A program made the position numbers and the translations under genes. The notes under the pieces were generated by a model. It ran no database searches and was not told where the DNA came from. It was given only the letters and a program-made list of their open reading frames with translations. A stretch of 64,000 nt of DNA, taken from Limnephilus marmoratus. Its lineage: Eukaryota; Arthropoda; Insecta; Trichoptera; Limnephilidae. Below, piece after piece: positions 30,045 to 41,252 of this stretch. Numbering within the stretch: the first letter of the stretch is position 1; each line of letters opens with the position of its first letter. The DNA lies in contig OU862931.1 of NCBI GenBank assembly GCA_917880885.1, positions 15,294,736-15,358,735 on the forward strand, in the 5' to 3' direction.

Positions 30045-31495
30045 TCGTAAAATGTTGTCATTTTCAGAAAAAGTTGTTTTTGGATTGGATTTGAAAAGGG
30101 ATTTGTTGACGTAGGTGTTATCTAAAACCATCACAAATTGTGGTAATGGTTATGAACCTACGTCAACCTCCACTATCCTGGAATGACTCGCACTGTGGTA
30201 TTTGCTGGGTATGCAAACCCAGCCTACAGTATTAAATCACAAGAACAGATGCGACGATACTGACTGAGAAGGTCAACTGACTCAATTTGACATGGAATAC
30301 ATCGATACCTGTTAAATAAAAAGATTTTTTTTATCCAATCCCACCAACAAAAGTAACTCCATCTCCTTACTACAGACAAAGCTTCTAGATAATGGAATAT
30401 AGACTCTTCAGGCCACCGGTGATGCTGACGTCCATATAGTGAAGACTGCTGTGGAACAATCCACTAACGATTCTGTGGCTGTCGTTTGTGAGGATGTGGA
30501 CCTCACTGTTCTTTTGTTTGCTTCCACTCCTCAAACCTCCAATCTAAGATATCCTACTACTGAAACCCGAATGAAGGAAAACCAAAAAAATGGCACTGTT
30601 CACCCTAGAGATGCAGCATCGTGGATTTGAATGCATCCTGTTCTCACATTCATTTGGCGGCTGCGACACAACATCTGCAACTTTCAGGTGTTGTAAGGTG
30701 GGCTTCTCAAAATTGTAGTTGGAGTCAGAAATCATCAAGCAAGCGGCAATGATATTTTACAACCCCTCCTTTACTCGTGACGAGGTTAAAGAGACTGGGA
30801 ATATGTGCTTCCTGAAATGGTATGCGGCGCCAAAAAGACAGACCTCCCTTTACCAGTACCGCTTCCAGTCGTTCACGAGGTCGGTGGCAAATAAGAAGCC
30901 TAACATCTAACATCAGCTCCCTCTCTCCAACAGAGAGCGCAGCTAAACAGCATCCCTGGTGCACCTACCACAAAGTGCAGCAGTGGCTCGTAATTGAGCT
31001 GACCCCTCAAGAATGAGGGTGGAAAAATGTAGGAGACACCTTCGTGCCAATTAAAACAGAAGATCCACCAGCACTGGAGGTCCTTCTGAAAATGATGTTT
31101 TGCCGCTGCACCAAGAATTATGTAATTGGCAAAGGTCGATGCCGAAAAGCAATGATGGCCTGTTATATTATACCCTTGGCAGTATGCCTCCACTGCCAAG
31201 GGAAATGCCTCAACAGCGTGCCTGTTGCCGAGGATGACGCTGAAGACGACGACATAGAGCTCATTCAGCAAGAACCACGCACTACTGAGGGTGAAGATGC
31301 CATGGACGAACAACCCTTGCCAGGACTCTCACGTCCAAAGAGGATGAAAACGTGAATCCATATAAAGTTGAGAGTGTGACATTAATATTGAGAACAGTAA
31401 AACTGAGGTTTATAATTTTATGTATTTAATGTAACGAAATAGAATAAAATTATCATCAAATTAAATATAAAAATTTTCAAGTAACATGATTTTGT
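30045..31495 (+). mobile_element. PIN-CXC transposon, truncated copy 1
   Basis: Starts inside the left TIR (TCGTAAAATGTTGTCATTTT at about 30048), lacks the first half of the gene and continues to the 3' UTR (AATGTAACGAAATAGAATAA near 31429). No right TIR follows, so both ends are truncated. It is the most diverged of the three gene-bearing copies. Confidence 0.75.
30154..31355 (+). pseudogene. PIN/FEN-like nuclease with CXC domain, copy 1
   Basis: Discontinuous frames read MTRTVVFAGYANPAYSIKSQ (about 30182), GDADVHIVKTAVEQS (about 30430), CEDVDLTVLLFAS (30486-30525), the degraded GGCDTTSATF (about 30657) and QAAMIFYNPSFTRDE with a FLKWYAAPKRQTSLYQYRF segment (30740-30870). The 3' part (31044-31355) carries the cysteine cluster FCRCTKNYVIGKGRCRKAMM, in which two cysteines of the CXC motif are lost, and an acidic tail (EDDAEDDDIELIQQE). 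Stops and frameshifts are numerous. Acidic residues at PIN-like positions are partly kept. See copy 3 for the best-preserved module. Confidence 0.6.
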
Positions 31496-31858
31496 CTACT
31501 TTATTTAAGGCTGTCATACCAGCAAATCATAATTTCGATTCCGACTGCACCGCTCACACATCAGCCGTTGCAAGCGGACGTTTTTGGAACTAGATTTCGT
31601 TCCGCTAGAAGCCGGGTTTCACGTACCTATAGTTCACGCGAAGCTGGACCTACAGTATGGTTCAGATAAAGATGTTGAATTCTCGCTTCCAGAATTTTAA
31701 TAAGTAGTAGTTATTTGTAATTTGTGTATTGAAGTGCGTAGACATAAATAGATACATAAACACAGTAGGTATAAAGTAGATACCTACACAAAAAAACAAT
31801 TTGTTATATTTTTTAAATATTTTGGTTTTTGTTTTTTCATTTTATTTTACGGCCATTA
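31496..31858. other. No feature recognised
   Basis: No open frame and no repeat match elsewhere in the window that I could see. Confidence 0.4.
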
Positions 31859-32075
31859 GAGTGGAAGAATTGAAACGTTACTTGAAATGGCTTTAGCCGT
31901 GTTTAGTGACCAGATCTGAAAAGTCAGGTACTTCCCCACCTCCATCTTCCCTAACTCCTTCCCCTCCCCCACTACCTTCAGCCTCACAACATACCCCAAT
32001 TGGGGGTGATAGTCCCACTGGCTCCAGACGGGAGCAGTTAGGACTCTTGTGCGGTATTCATGAAAAAAAGAGTAC
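31859..32075 (+). mobile_element. SINE family 1, 5'-truncated copy
   Basis: Contains only the 3' body from GGAAGAATTGAAACGTTACT through GCCGTGTTTAGTGACCAGAT to CTCTTGTGCGGTATTCATGA and a short A-run. The tRNA head is missing. It faces the reverse copy at 32150. Confidence 0.8.
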
Positions 32076-32149
32076 CTAATATTCAGTTGGATTGTAAAAA
32101 ATATCTCATTTTGAAATATTTATTCGTGTGCATAATTTTTAATTTTATA

Positions 32150-32535
32150 TTTATGTGAATACCGCACAAGAGACCCAAATGCTCCCGTCTGGAGCCAGTG
32201 AGACTATGACATGACTATGGGGTATAGTATGAGGCAGAAGGTGGTGGGGAAGGGCAGGAGATGGGGAAGAGGAAGCGAAGAATTACTTGGCTATTCAGAT
32301 CTGGTCACCAAACACGGCCAAAGTAATTTTTAGCAACGTTTCAATTCTGAATGGTGGTCTTACACCAGGGCGATACTAAAGTATCTTCCACTCTGGAACG
32401 TGACGCAAATATATTATTTTTATATGAAATAACCCAAATTAGTCAAACAAAATTTATTTGCCCACGCCGGGATTCGATCCCACGACCTTCGGATTGCGAG
32501 TCAAGAGCCTTACCTCTTGACCACGCCGGCCGTCA
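32150..32535 (-). mobile_element. SINE family 1, full-length reverse copy
   Basis: Reverse-strand SINE. The 3' end at about 32155 (ATACCGCACAAGAGACC) is followed by the body, and the tRNA head lies at 32460-32535 with the B box as GATTCGATCC complement (32471-32480). Together with 31859-32075 it forms a tail-to-tail inverted SINE pair separated by about 75 bp. Confidence 0.85.
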
Positions 32536-32548
32536 ATAAATAGTATCA

Positions 32549-33160
32549 GTAATTTGGAAGGCGGGTATGGGTACCGCCGTCCCGGGAACCATGTATTGGA
32601 TTATCAACACCGTACGGGTAGCCCGGGTTCATGGGGCGAGGTTTGTCAGGATCTCGGCGGCGGTGGAATCTGCCCCACCAACTACGTAGAAGGCCGGATC
32701 GGGAGAGACCTTTTTTTACAATCGCTCGACACATTGCCTATCTCTTCTTTGGGGATGCTGTGTGAAGGTTCGTTTCAGGGAAAGGGAGGAGAGGATCTTC
32801 TGAGAAGGAAAGGGTATTAGGGGTGGGTAGAAATGTGGGGGTCAGCGTGTCCAGGAGAGCGGATGTATGAATCCATCCCTCCCACTGCGGTGCAAAGCGA
32901 TGTTCCGAGAGAGTAAGGCTGGAGAAGTCAAAGGGACTCCCTCAACCACTTTCTCTAGATCCAACCTGCCATGCAGCTGGTGCGCAGACGCATCCGCCGC
33001 CAAGACCTGAAAAAACCTCACCCCATGAACCCAGGCACCCCTGCTAGTCACCAAACGTTGCGAACCACTAAGGATGACCTACGGCAGACGTGTTGGTTAT
33101 CAAAAAAATGGTTCCCGGGGCGGTGGTACCCATACCCGATTCTCATGTTTGTTATTTTTG
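32549..33160. mobile_element. SINE family 2, inverted double copy
   Basis: 32549-32715 is the 5' half of the family on plus (GGCGGGTATGGGTACCGCCG, then GTAGCCCGGGTTCATGGGGC). From about 32715 to 33160 follows a nearly full copy on minus, with its 3' part at ATTGCCTATCTCTTCTTTGG and its 5' end at GGGCGGTGGTACCCATACCC. The two 5' ends face outward. Confidence 0.7.
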
Positions 33161-33536
33161 TAATACGAAAAATGGATATAAAAAAGCCTACCCCCCATCC
33201 CTCTCAACCCCCTCCCCCTCTCACCCCACAACCTCTAACCACCCTCCACCCCCCCGCCTCTTTTACCCCCCCCCTATATAAAAATCAATTGCTGTTTGTT
33301 AGTTTCACTAAAACTCGAGAACGGCTGGGCCGATTTAGCTGATTTTGGTTTTGAAATGTTTGTCGTAGTCCAGGAAAGGTTTAAACGTTGAGAAAATATG
33401 GAAAAGTTGCGAGGAAGATAGTAAAATCAACAATTTAATTCTCCCATATAAACTGTTCTACATACTTTCCTGTGAATTGCTAACCGTTCATCCGATTGCG
33501 ATGAAACTTTGGTGAGTTGTTGTGAGCACGCCCGCA
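33161..33536. other. C-rich tract and interspersed-repeat remnant
   Basis: A pyrimidine-rich stretch (33185-33275) is followed by CTCGAGAACGGCTGGGCCGA (33314-33333) and ATCCGATTGCGATGAAACTT (33490-33509). Both are typical of old insect interspersed repeats. I do not recognise the family and see no coding sequence. Confidence 0.35.
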
Positions 33537-34318
33537 AAGTAGTCCAGTCAATAAATGCTCCAAAAGGAGGTGTAGAGTGCGTGAGCAGGGACCTAAGCGA
33601 TTCCTCCAGAAACTTGTTTAGGGTGCTTAGGGTGTGAACATACTAAAAGTCCTGACGTCTTGGTTGTGAGCTAGGGGGAAGGGGGGGGAGGGGGAGGTCC
33701 CAATTTTCGGGTTTCCGCTTATATCTCAAAAACGGTGCGTCACACATGAAAATTTCCTAAGGATAAGTAAAAAAAGCTCATAAAATTATCTACAACTTTT
33801 ATTCTTTACGTAATTTTCGAAATCACGTCCATTTTTGACTTACACGCTCCACAAATGTAGATATTTTTAAAAAAAATTATTTTACCTCACATTTTTCATC
33901 AAACATTCCTTCATATCGTCTAAAATATTCATCAAAGAAAGAAATTTATTTACAAGAAGTTGTAATAAATTTAATTCCCTTTTAGAATATATATACATAT
34001 GCAAATAAGTCTCCAACCAGTAAATATTTACAGCAATTTTAAGGTTTTGCGTAAAATGTCGTCATTTTCAGAAAAAGCTGTTTTTATCTTATTACTGACA
34101 CACCGACGTGCAACGACGATTATGCGACGCTCTTTTAGTAAGGCGTATGATCAGATATGACCATGGAAACCACATTGATGCTATCATTCAAAAGCCGAGA
34201 AGGCATAACAGGAGGCAGAGGTATTTTGCACAATGTACTAGAAGTGGTTAGTTGGTATGAGCGCAACTCATGAGATCTGCACTTCCCTTGAAGAGTATTG
34301 TGGAGTCTTCACGTCCAG

Positions 34319-35886
34319 TAACAACACAAGGACCTCGGACAAGCCCACCGAAGTAAAGATGCAGCAGACATTTTCAAACTCAGTCAGTGGTTTGATGCAC
34401 ATCCTCCCTTCCCAGAAGCCAATGAAATAATATCAATTCCCAATGTCTTCTGTCAGCTCGTCGATAAAAAATCACGATGAAAAGGTTGCAGTTGACCCAA
34501 CATTTCTGTTTCACCGGATGTGTATAAGCAAACGATCAGATGAGGATTTGAAGAAATTCTTTGAGTATGAGTTGGCCCCATTTCCCTTGGCACTGTTCAA
34601 TGAAGGTGGGATGTGGAAGACAACTAAATCTGTCCTGTACAGCTTATTCGAGCCTACCAAAAAACTGGTCTACTGTCTCAGGTGAACATAGTTGTGGACG
34701 GAAAATTTCTACTACACAGAGTAATTTGGCAAAAAGATGCCTTCCTTTGTGATCGTTACATCAACTACGTCAACCACCACTATCCTGGATGACTCACACT
34801 GTGGTATTTGATTGGTACCCAAACCCAGCCAACGGTACAAAATCACAATAACAGATGCGATGATACAGACTGAGAAGGTCAGCTGACATCAATTTGACTT
34901 GGAACACTTCAATACCCGTTAAAAAGGAAGATTTGTTATCCAATCCTACCAACAAAAGTAACTTCATCTCTTTACTACAGACGAAGCTTCGGGAGAATGG
35001 GATACAGACTCTTCAGGACATGATGCTGACTTCCTTGTTGTGAAGATTGCTGTGGAACATTCCTCTCACAGTTTTGTGAGAAGCTTTCACTTCCTTTCGA
35101 TTGCTTCCACTCCTCCCACCCAAGATATTCTGCTGCTGACAACGGACGAGGGAAAACCAAAACAATGCCACTGTCCATCCAAAAGATGCAGCACCGTGCA
35201 TTTGAACACATCCTGTTCTTACATTCATTTACCGGCTGCGACACAACATCTGCAACTTTCAGGAGAAGCAAGGTGGGCTTCTCAAAATTGTACTTGGAGT
35301 CAGAATTCATCAAGCAAGCGGCAATGATCTTTATAACCCCTCCTCTACTCACGGCGAGGTTGAAGAGGCTGGAAATAAATGTTTCCTGAAATGGTATGCG
35401 GCGCCAAAAAGACAGACCTTCCTTAACCAGTACCGCTTTTAGTCGTTCACAGGGTTGGTGGCAAATATGAAGCCTGACATCAGCTCCCTCCCTCCAACAG
35501 AGAACGCAGTTAAACAGCATTCCCAGTGCACCGATTGAGCTGCCCCCTGAATAATGGGAGTGGAAACATGAAGGAGAGACCCTGATGCCAAATACAACAA
35601 AAGATCCACCAGCGCCGGAGGTCTTTCTAAATATGATATTTTGCCGCTGCACCAGGGATTGTGCAATTGGCAAATGTGGATGCCGAAAAGCAATGCTAAC
35701 CTGTTTTGCAGCGTGTCTCCGAGTCTCCTGCCAAGGGAGATGCCTCAATAGCGTGCCTGTTGCCGAGGACGACGATGACGACGACATAGAGCCCATTCAG
35801 CAAGAACCATCCAATACTGAGGATGAAGATGCCATGGATGAACAACGCTTGCGAGGACCCCCACGTCCAAGGAGGATGAGAATGTA
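34319..35886 (+). pseudogene. PIN/FEN-like nuclease with CXC domain, copy 2
   Basis: Frames in order: DLGQAHRSKDAADIFKLSQW and FDAHPPFPEA (34330-34425); MSSVSSSIKNHDEKVAVDPT through FEYELAPFPLALF (34443-34600). VVDGKFLLHRVIWQKD (about 34690-34740) is the likely first PIN motif, with its aspartate retained. After several frameshifts come TFIYRLRHNI-type out-of-frame remains of the GCDTTS box (about 35230) and the intact C-terminal CXC frame at 35585-35886. That frame holds FCRCTRDCAIGKCGCRKAML and a CFAAC...CQGRC run, then an acidic tail. In VFDGY the glycine is changed to tryptophan (VVFDWY). A deletion near 34440 removes a segment that is present at 43790-43920. The gene is broken. Confidence 0.65.
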
Positions 35887-35934
35887 ACATGATGTTATTG
35901 AGAACAGTGATAACAATGAGATCTATAATTTTAT

Positions 35935-38092
35935 TTATTTATTTATTTATTTATTAACGCCCTTTTTCGGGGCTTTTACATATGAAATAGTAAGAAATAC
36001 ACAGTATTTATTGTACATAACTGAACTGCCTTCGTAACAATATTTTATATTTGTTTAAAGATAAATTGAAGATGTCCACTGACTTGGTATAATTGTTTCC
36101 CTCCATTAGTATTCTGGGCAAAGAGGAATACATATGGTAGTTAGTTCCAGAATTACTGCACTGAAATAAATCCTGACTCCTAGTATTACGTATTGGAATC
36201 CGGAAGTTTATCAATTCGAGCAATATCGGACTGTCAACTAAATCATTTAGAATTTTATACAGAAATACCAAGTCAGTGAAAGTTCTTCTGTCTGACAATT
36301 TGAGCATATTCATATCATTCAAAATAGTATTGTAGTTCAACATAATTGCTGGAATACCTATTTTAAAATTAAGAAAACGTAAGAATTTGTTTTGTATTCT
36401 TTCAACAGCTTGTACATGTATATTGTAATATGGGTTCCAGACGGGAGAATTGTATTCAAGTTGACTTCTAACATATGCAAAATATAACAGTTTTATACAC
36501 TTAATATTGTTAAAATTTCTAGTTAGCCTAGTTATAAATCCCAACATTTTTAAGGCCTTATTAGAGATTTCTGTTATGTGGTTAACAAATGAAAGATTAG
36601 ATTGAAAAGTGATGCCCAAGTCTTTAATTTGTGTTAGTGTCTCCAGAGTATTGTTATCAATGTTGTAATTGAAGATCACTGGATTTTTTATTCGAGAAAA
36701 TCTAACTATATGACATTTTGAGATATTTAAGTAAAGTCTATTTTCATTACACCAAATTAACAATTTGTTGATATTATCTTGAAGAATGTTGCAATGGTTA
36801 ATATTTTGAATTATTCTAAAAATTTTGAGGTCATCAGCAAAAAGTAAGATAAATACATCATGAAATATTTTTGTAAGATCATTTATAAACAAGATAAATA
36901 ATATTGGGCCAAGGTGTGAACCCTGTGGAACTCCACTTGTTGCATAAATTTTTTCCAACAATGAGGATTTTATTCTAACAATTTGTTGTCTTCCAGTAAG
37001 ATAGCTTTCAAACCAGGCTAATATACTGCCACGTACACCAAGCTTTTTTAATTTCCAAATGAGAATTTTATGGGAAACTGAATCAAAGGCTTTACTAAAA
37101 TCAGTATAGACAGAGTCTACTTGTTTTTTTTCTTTAAAAGCATTGGTTATAAAATTTTCATAAATAATCAAGTTAGAAAGTGTACTTCTACCTGGCATAA
37201 ATCCAAACTGGTAAGGTGATATTACAGGTTTTATTTGGGCAAAAAGTTTGTCAAGTATTAGGCTTTCAAATAGTTTCGGTATGGTGGATTGAATGCATAT
37301 TGGTCTATAATTACAAACATCACTTTTATCACCCTTTTTGAAAATTGGAGTCAAATAACTATTTTTCCACATATCGGGAAAAATTCCACTGGATAAAGAT
37401 AAATTAAAAAGTTTGGTTAATGGAAGAGCAATTACTTTGATACATTCTTTGATAAATATTGTGGGGATATTATCCGGTCCTGCAGATTTGTTGATATCTA
37501 ATGATTTAACTTTAGTTACTACATCAGAGAGACTTATGGTACACTGCGAAATATCAAGAGTTTCATCTAGAGTTGTTGATGGAAGAGGAGCATTATTTGC
37601 GTCTGTTGAATAAACACTTTTAAAAAATTTTGCAAACAAGTTAACAATACCATCAGTATTATTGCTATGGCTGCCATTTAGGTGCATAATGCTCGGGAAT
37701 TCAGAATCATCTTCTTTAAGAGATTTCGAATATTTCCAAAAATAATTAACATTGTTTATTATGGAGTTTTGAATTTCATTTATATGGTTACGGTAGCAAG
37801 TCATAGACATTTTTTTACACAAAGTTCTTAAATATTTAAATTCACTGTTATCAGAATTTTTTTTATATAATTTATATTCTTTATGTTTAAGTTTTTTGGT
37901 GATAAGTAGATTTATAAGTTCTTTGGTGTACCATTTTGGATAGGTGTTTGGCTTACATATTACGGTTGGAACATAGATGCTAATAGCCTTTCCCAAAACA
38001 GAATAAAATTTATTTGTAGCTGTGTTAATATCATCATATTGCACAGATGACCAATGACAATGACAACCACAGATGACAATGTGCTTAATGTA
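35935..38092 (-). mobile_element. Jockey-type LINE inserted in copy 2
   Basis: The element's 3' tail is (TAAA)n on minus (TTTATTTATTTATTTATTTA at about 35933-35955 on plus) and its 5' end is truncated near 38092. The host reads ...ATAATTTTAT(T/G)TATTT before it and AATGTAACGAAATAGAATAA after it, which are contiguous in copy 1 at about 31411-31446. This proves the insertion point. Confidence 0.9.
36008..38083 (-). CDS. LINE reverse transcriptase (5'-truncated ORF2)
   Basis: An uninterrupted frame of about 690 residues. It enters with YDDINTATNKFYSVLGKAIS, the linker between endonuclease and RT. RT motifs follow: SAGPDNIPTIFIKECI, LTPIFKKGDKSDVCNYRPI, PYQFGFMPGRSTLSNLI, YTDFSKAFDSVSHKIL (catalytic D), SGVPQGSHLGPILFILFIND and FADDLKIF (catalytic DD, nt 36830-36841). 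Then come the thumb and C-terminal segments LEYNSPVWNPYYNIHV and LSDRRTFTDLVFLYKIL. It ends at TAA near 36008. The endonuclease is lost by 5' truncation. The first 15 or so codons upstream of 38083 come from the host element. No internal stops, so the insertion is fairly recent. Clade assignment to Jockey/CR1 is by overall look. Confidence 0.88.
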   Translation of the reverse strand, partial: HIVICGCHCHWSSVQYDDINTATNKFYSVLGKAISIYVPTVICKPNTYPKWYTKELINLLITKKLKHKEYKLYKKNSDNSEFKYLRTLCKKMSMTCYRNHINEIQNSIINNVNYFWKYSKSLKEDDSEFPSIMHLNGSHSNNTDGIVNLFAKFFKSVYSTDANNAPLPSTTLDETLDISQCTISLSDVVTKVKSLDINKSAGPDNIPTIFIKECIKVIALPLTKLFNLSLSSGIFPDMWKNSYLTPIFKKGDKSDVCNYRPICIQSTIPKLFESLILDKLFAQIKPVISPYQFGFMPGRSTLSNLIIYENFITNAFKEKKQVDSVYTDFSKAFDSVSHKILIWKLKKLGVRGSILAWFESYLTGRQQIVRIKSSLLEKIYATSGVPQGSHLGPILFILFINDLTKIFHDVFILLFADDLKIFRIIQNINHCNILQDNINKLLIWCNENRLYLNISKCHIVRFSRIKNPVIFNYNIDNNTLETLTQIKDLGITFQSNLSFVNHITEISNKALKMLGFITRLTRNFNNIKCIKLLYFAYVRSQLEYNSPVWNPYYNIHVQAVERIQNKFLRFLNFKIGIPAIMLNYNTILNDMNMLKLSDRRTFTDLVFLYKILNDLVDSPILLELINFRIPIRNTRSQDLFQCSNSGTNYHMYSSLPRILMEGNNYTKSVDIFNLSLNKYKILLRRQFSYVQ

Positions 38093-38794
38093 ACGAAATA
38101 GAATAAACATTATGATTATAAAATACAATTATGTATTTTTCAAGTAATATGATTTTTACCTATTTTATTTAATAACTGGTTTTAAAGTGTGGTCACACAT
38201 ATTATTAGGCGAACGAACAAGTGTTGTGTGTCAGTAATAAGATAAAAACAGCTCTTTCTGAAAATGACAACATTTTACGAAAAAACTTCAAATTGCTGTA
38301 AATGTTGAACGGTTGAAGATAAATTTACATATGTCTATATATTCTAAAAGAAAATTAAATTCTTTACAACTTCTTTCGAATAAATTTTTTTCTTTGATGA
38401 ATATTTTAGACGATATGAAGGAAGAATGTTTGATGAAAAATGTGAGGTAAAATGATTTTTTTCGAAAATATCTACATTTGTGGAGCGAATAACTCGAAAA
38501 TTGCTGGGATTTCGAAAATTACGTAGAGAATAAAAGTTGTAGATAATTTTATCAGCTTTTACTTATTATCAAAAAATGTTCCTCTGCGGCGCACCGTTTT
38601 TGAGATATAAGCGGAAACCCGAAAATTGGGACCTCCCCCTCCCCCTCCCCCCCCCTAGCTCACCACCTAGACGTCAGGATTTTTAGTATGTTCACATCCT
38701 AAGCACCCTAAACAAGTTTCTGAAGGAATCGCTTAGGTCCCTGCTCACGCACTCTACACCCCCTTCCTTGACTGGACTAAAGGTTTCTGTATAT

Positions 38795-39200
38795 ACTGGT
38801 GAGCTCTGGCATTATGAAATTTGTATATAAAATTGCAATTGGTGCCACGCAAACTGTTTGAAAACTGAATGTACCGGGAGTGAATGTATGGAATGCGGGA
38901 GGAGGTGGCGGATGGGAGAGGGGTGAAGGATGAGGGAGGGAAGGGGAGGGGGACAAGGGAGGGGAACTCGGGAGAGGGGGCCCGCGGGATGGGTTGGGGA
39001 GGGGAACCCGGGAGGTGGGAGGGGAACTCGGGAGGGGGGAGAGGAAAACGGGTGGGGGTTTAAGGGATAGGGGAAGCGGGCGAGGGGAGTGAGGAGAGGG
39101 GAAGGGGACGTTGGAGAGGAAGGGGAGGCAGAAGGGGAACGGGACGAATGGGAAAGGACACGAGCTCTGGCATCATGAAATTTGTATAATAAAATTGCAA
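38795..39200 (-). repeat. Pyrimidine-tract repeat family, copy 3
   Basis: On plus it reads GAGCTCTGGCATTATGAAAT, AAACTGAATGTACCGG, then a purine-rich G/A tract to about 39155 and GACGAATGGGAAAGGACACG. It is the first of three tandem units. Proline-rich frames on the minus strand reflect the tract. Confidence 0.85.
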
Positions 39201-39565
39201 TAAGTGGCACACGAGCTGTATGAGAACTGAATGTATCGGGAATGAATGTATGGAATGCAGGAGGGGGGAGGGGAACCCGGGAGGGTGGAGGAGAACTCGG
39301 GAGGGGAGAGGGAAATTCGAGAGGGGGATCCGCGGGAGGGAGGAGGTGATTATGGGAAGGGGGAGGGGAACTCGGGAGGGGGGATCGCGGGACGGAAAAG
39401 GGGGGGAGTAGAGTGAGGAGAAGGAAGGTGGAGGAGGAGTGGGAACGCGAAAGGGGAAGGGGACGCGGGAGAGGAAGGGGAGGTGGAAGGTGAACGGGAC
39501 GAATGGGAAAGGACGCGCAGGGAGAAACAATTTCGTTATTAAATGGCAAAGGTTGGTACCCGGCA
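39160..39565 (-). repeat. Pyrimidine-tract repeat family, copy 4
   Basis: Begins again with GAGCTCTGGCATCATGAAAT (39160) and ends ACGCGCAGGGAGAAACAATT, AAATGGCAAAGGTTGGTACC and CGGCATATATATAAATG. Tandem with its neighbours. Confidence 0.85.
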
Positions 39566-40160
39566 TATATATAAATGCTAATAAATGAAAATGAATCGCC
39601 GAAATGTATGTACGCGCATAACTTCCGAACGACTACACCAAATTGGATAATTCTTTTTTTGTTGTGTTTGTTATTGCCAGGACAAGGTTTGTATATAACT
39701 ACTGGTGAGCTCTGGCATTATAAAATGTGTATACTAAAAATTCAATGGGTGGCACGTGAGCTGTTTGAAAACTAAATGTACCAGAACTGAATGTATGGAA
39801 TGCGGGAGGGGGGATAGGAACTTGGGTATTGGTGCCGCGGGTGGAAAGGGACGGGAACCAGGGAGGGGGAGGGGAACCTGGGAGGGGGGAAGGGAATTCG
39901 TGAGGGGAGTTGGCGGGACGGGGGAAGAGGAGTGGAGTGGGGAGTCGGAAGGTGGAGGAGGCGGAGTGGGAACGTTTGAGGGGAAGGGGACGCGGGAGAG
40001 GAATGGGAAGCGGAAGGTGAACGGGACGAATGGGAAAGGACACGCAGGCAGAAACAATTTTTTGTTGAACGGCGTAGCAACGCATGCCGGGCACCAGCTA
40101 GTATATAAATGAAAATGAATCGCCGAAATGTATGTACGCGCATAACTTCCGAACCCATGC
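39566..40160 (+). repeat. Pyrimidine-tract repeat family, copy 5, Helitron-like end
   Basis: Begins AAATGAAAATGAATCGCCGA, carries the G-rich tract (39800-40050) and ends with GGCGTAGCAACGCATGCC (40072-40089; stem GCGT/ACGC) plus GGGCACCAGCTAG (to 40102). A hairpin a short distance before CTAG followed by T is the layout of a Helitron 3' terminus. The block after CTAG repeats the unit's own 5' sequence (40101-40157). No Rep/helicase gene is present. Confidence 0.6.
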
Positions 40161-41252
40161 ATGCCGGGTACCCGCTGTATATAATTTATTTATTTATTTA
40201 TTTACGGACAAATAGTCCATTAACAATATAACAGTAACACGAATAACAAGCGAGCCTAAAGGCCCGACCCGCCTAGCAATTGATCACTGTTCGCATCGAT
40301 TACCGTTCGCATGTCATTTTTTGTAACCAGCACCACTTTTCGTAACAATCACCACTTTTCGTAACGATTCACCAGTTAACCCAATGTGTCGAGCATGCGT
40401 AAAGAAGTTTTACTTTAAAGAAATGGGGCATTTGGGACTCTTGTTTTTTGTATCGTATAATAAGGGACAAATAAAAACATTTATTTTTAAATATAAAACT
40501 TTTTGCATAAAAATATTCAATGAAAATGAAATTCGGTCAACCCTGTAGATTTTACGAACGTGAAACAAGGAATTCGTATGTATTTACATTTCGTTTCCAA
40601 AATATTATTTCAAACTGTTGTAATTCAGAGCGACGCGGACACGTCCTCGTCTGGCCACGTTTCGGACCGTAATGAACTGCGAAATTTTGTGTTTCGGCGC
40701 TATGATAAAATCGTCAAATGCGAAGCTGTTAATTAATTGAAATTAAATGCTTCCCAAAATTATTTTTCGGTCAAACTTATTTATGATTTGTCAATAATGT
40801 CTTAGCACAATAAGTATGTAAAAAAATATGAAATATATTAGTTTATAAGTGCGCAAATAAATACACAAATGGACCAATTTTCGTCAAGAAACACATGTAC
40901 GTACATATTTTTTAATGATTTTATTGAAACTAAAATTAAAATTCTAATACATAACTTTGCTAGATAATGTATTGATTTATTTCACTGCATGATTACATTA
41001 TTTGAAATGGGTGTGGTATAATACAAAAACTTTTTTGAAAATTTAACAAATCTGCCAACGACCTATGGAATAACCTTATTATACTAAAAATTAAAAAAAA
41101 TTCTAAAAATTTATTACATAACTATGCTAGATAAAAGAACAATCTTTCGAAATCCATTTATAATTTTTTGTGGAAAAGAGTCAATACGTCTAAAAACTTT
41201 TTTGAAAATGACATATTTCTGGGTTTCTCTACCTATGTCCTCTTATTAGGCG
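40161..41252. other. AT-rich interval with LINE-tail-like sequence
   Basis: (TTTA)n at 40187-40204 followed by ACGGACAAATAGTCCATTAA resembles a reversed LINE 3' tail. A short duplicated sequence with TACATAACTWTGCTAGATAA occurs at about 40950 and 41116. No gene recognised. Confidence 0.4.

Larger units (their letters stand above)
33540..38779 (+). mobile_element. PIN-CXC long-TIR DNA transposon, copy 2
   Basis: A 5240-bp element with the TSD AAG (33537-33539 and 38780-38782). Termini are TAGTCCAGTCA and TGACTGGACTA, and the inverted repeats of about 560 bp run to 34106 and from 38222. The TIRs contain a G/C homopolymer block and CTCCACAAATGTAGAT-type sequence. Inside are a decayed PIN-CXC gene (34319-35886) and a LINE inserted in its 3' UTR (35935-38092). 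Without the LINE the element would be about 3.1 kb. Confidence 0.88.

Noticed and set aside
38812..40162. Proline/serine-rich frames of 128-245 codons
   Set aside because: Translations of a C/T-rich tract in a repeat family. The same occurs at 5563-5961 and 26920-27195.
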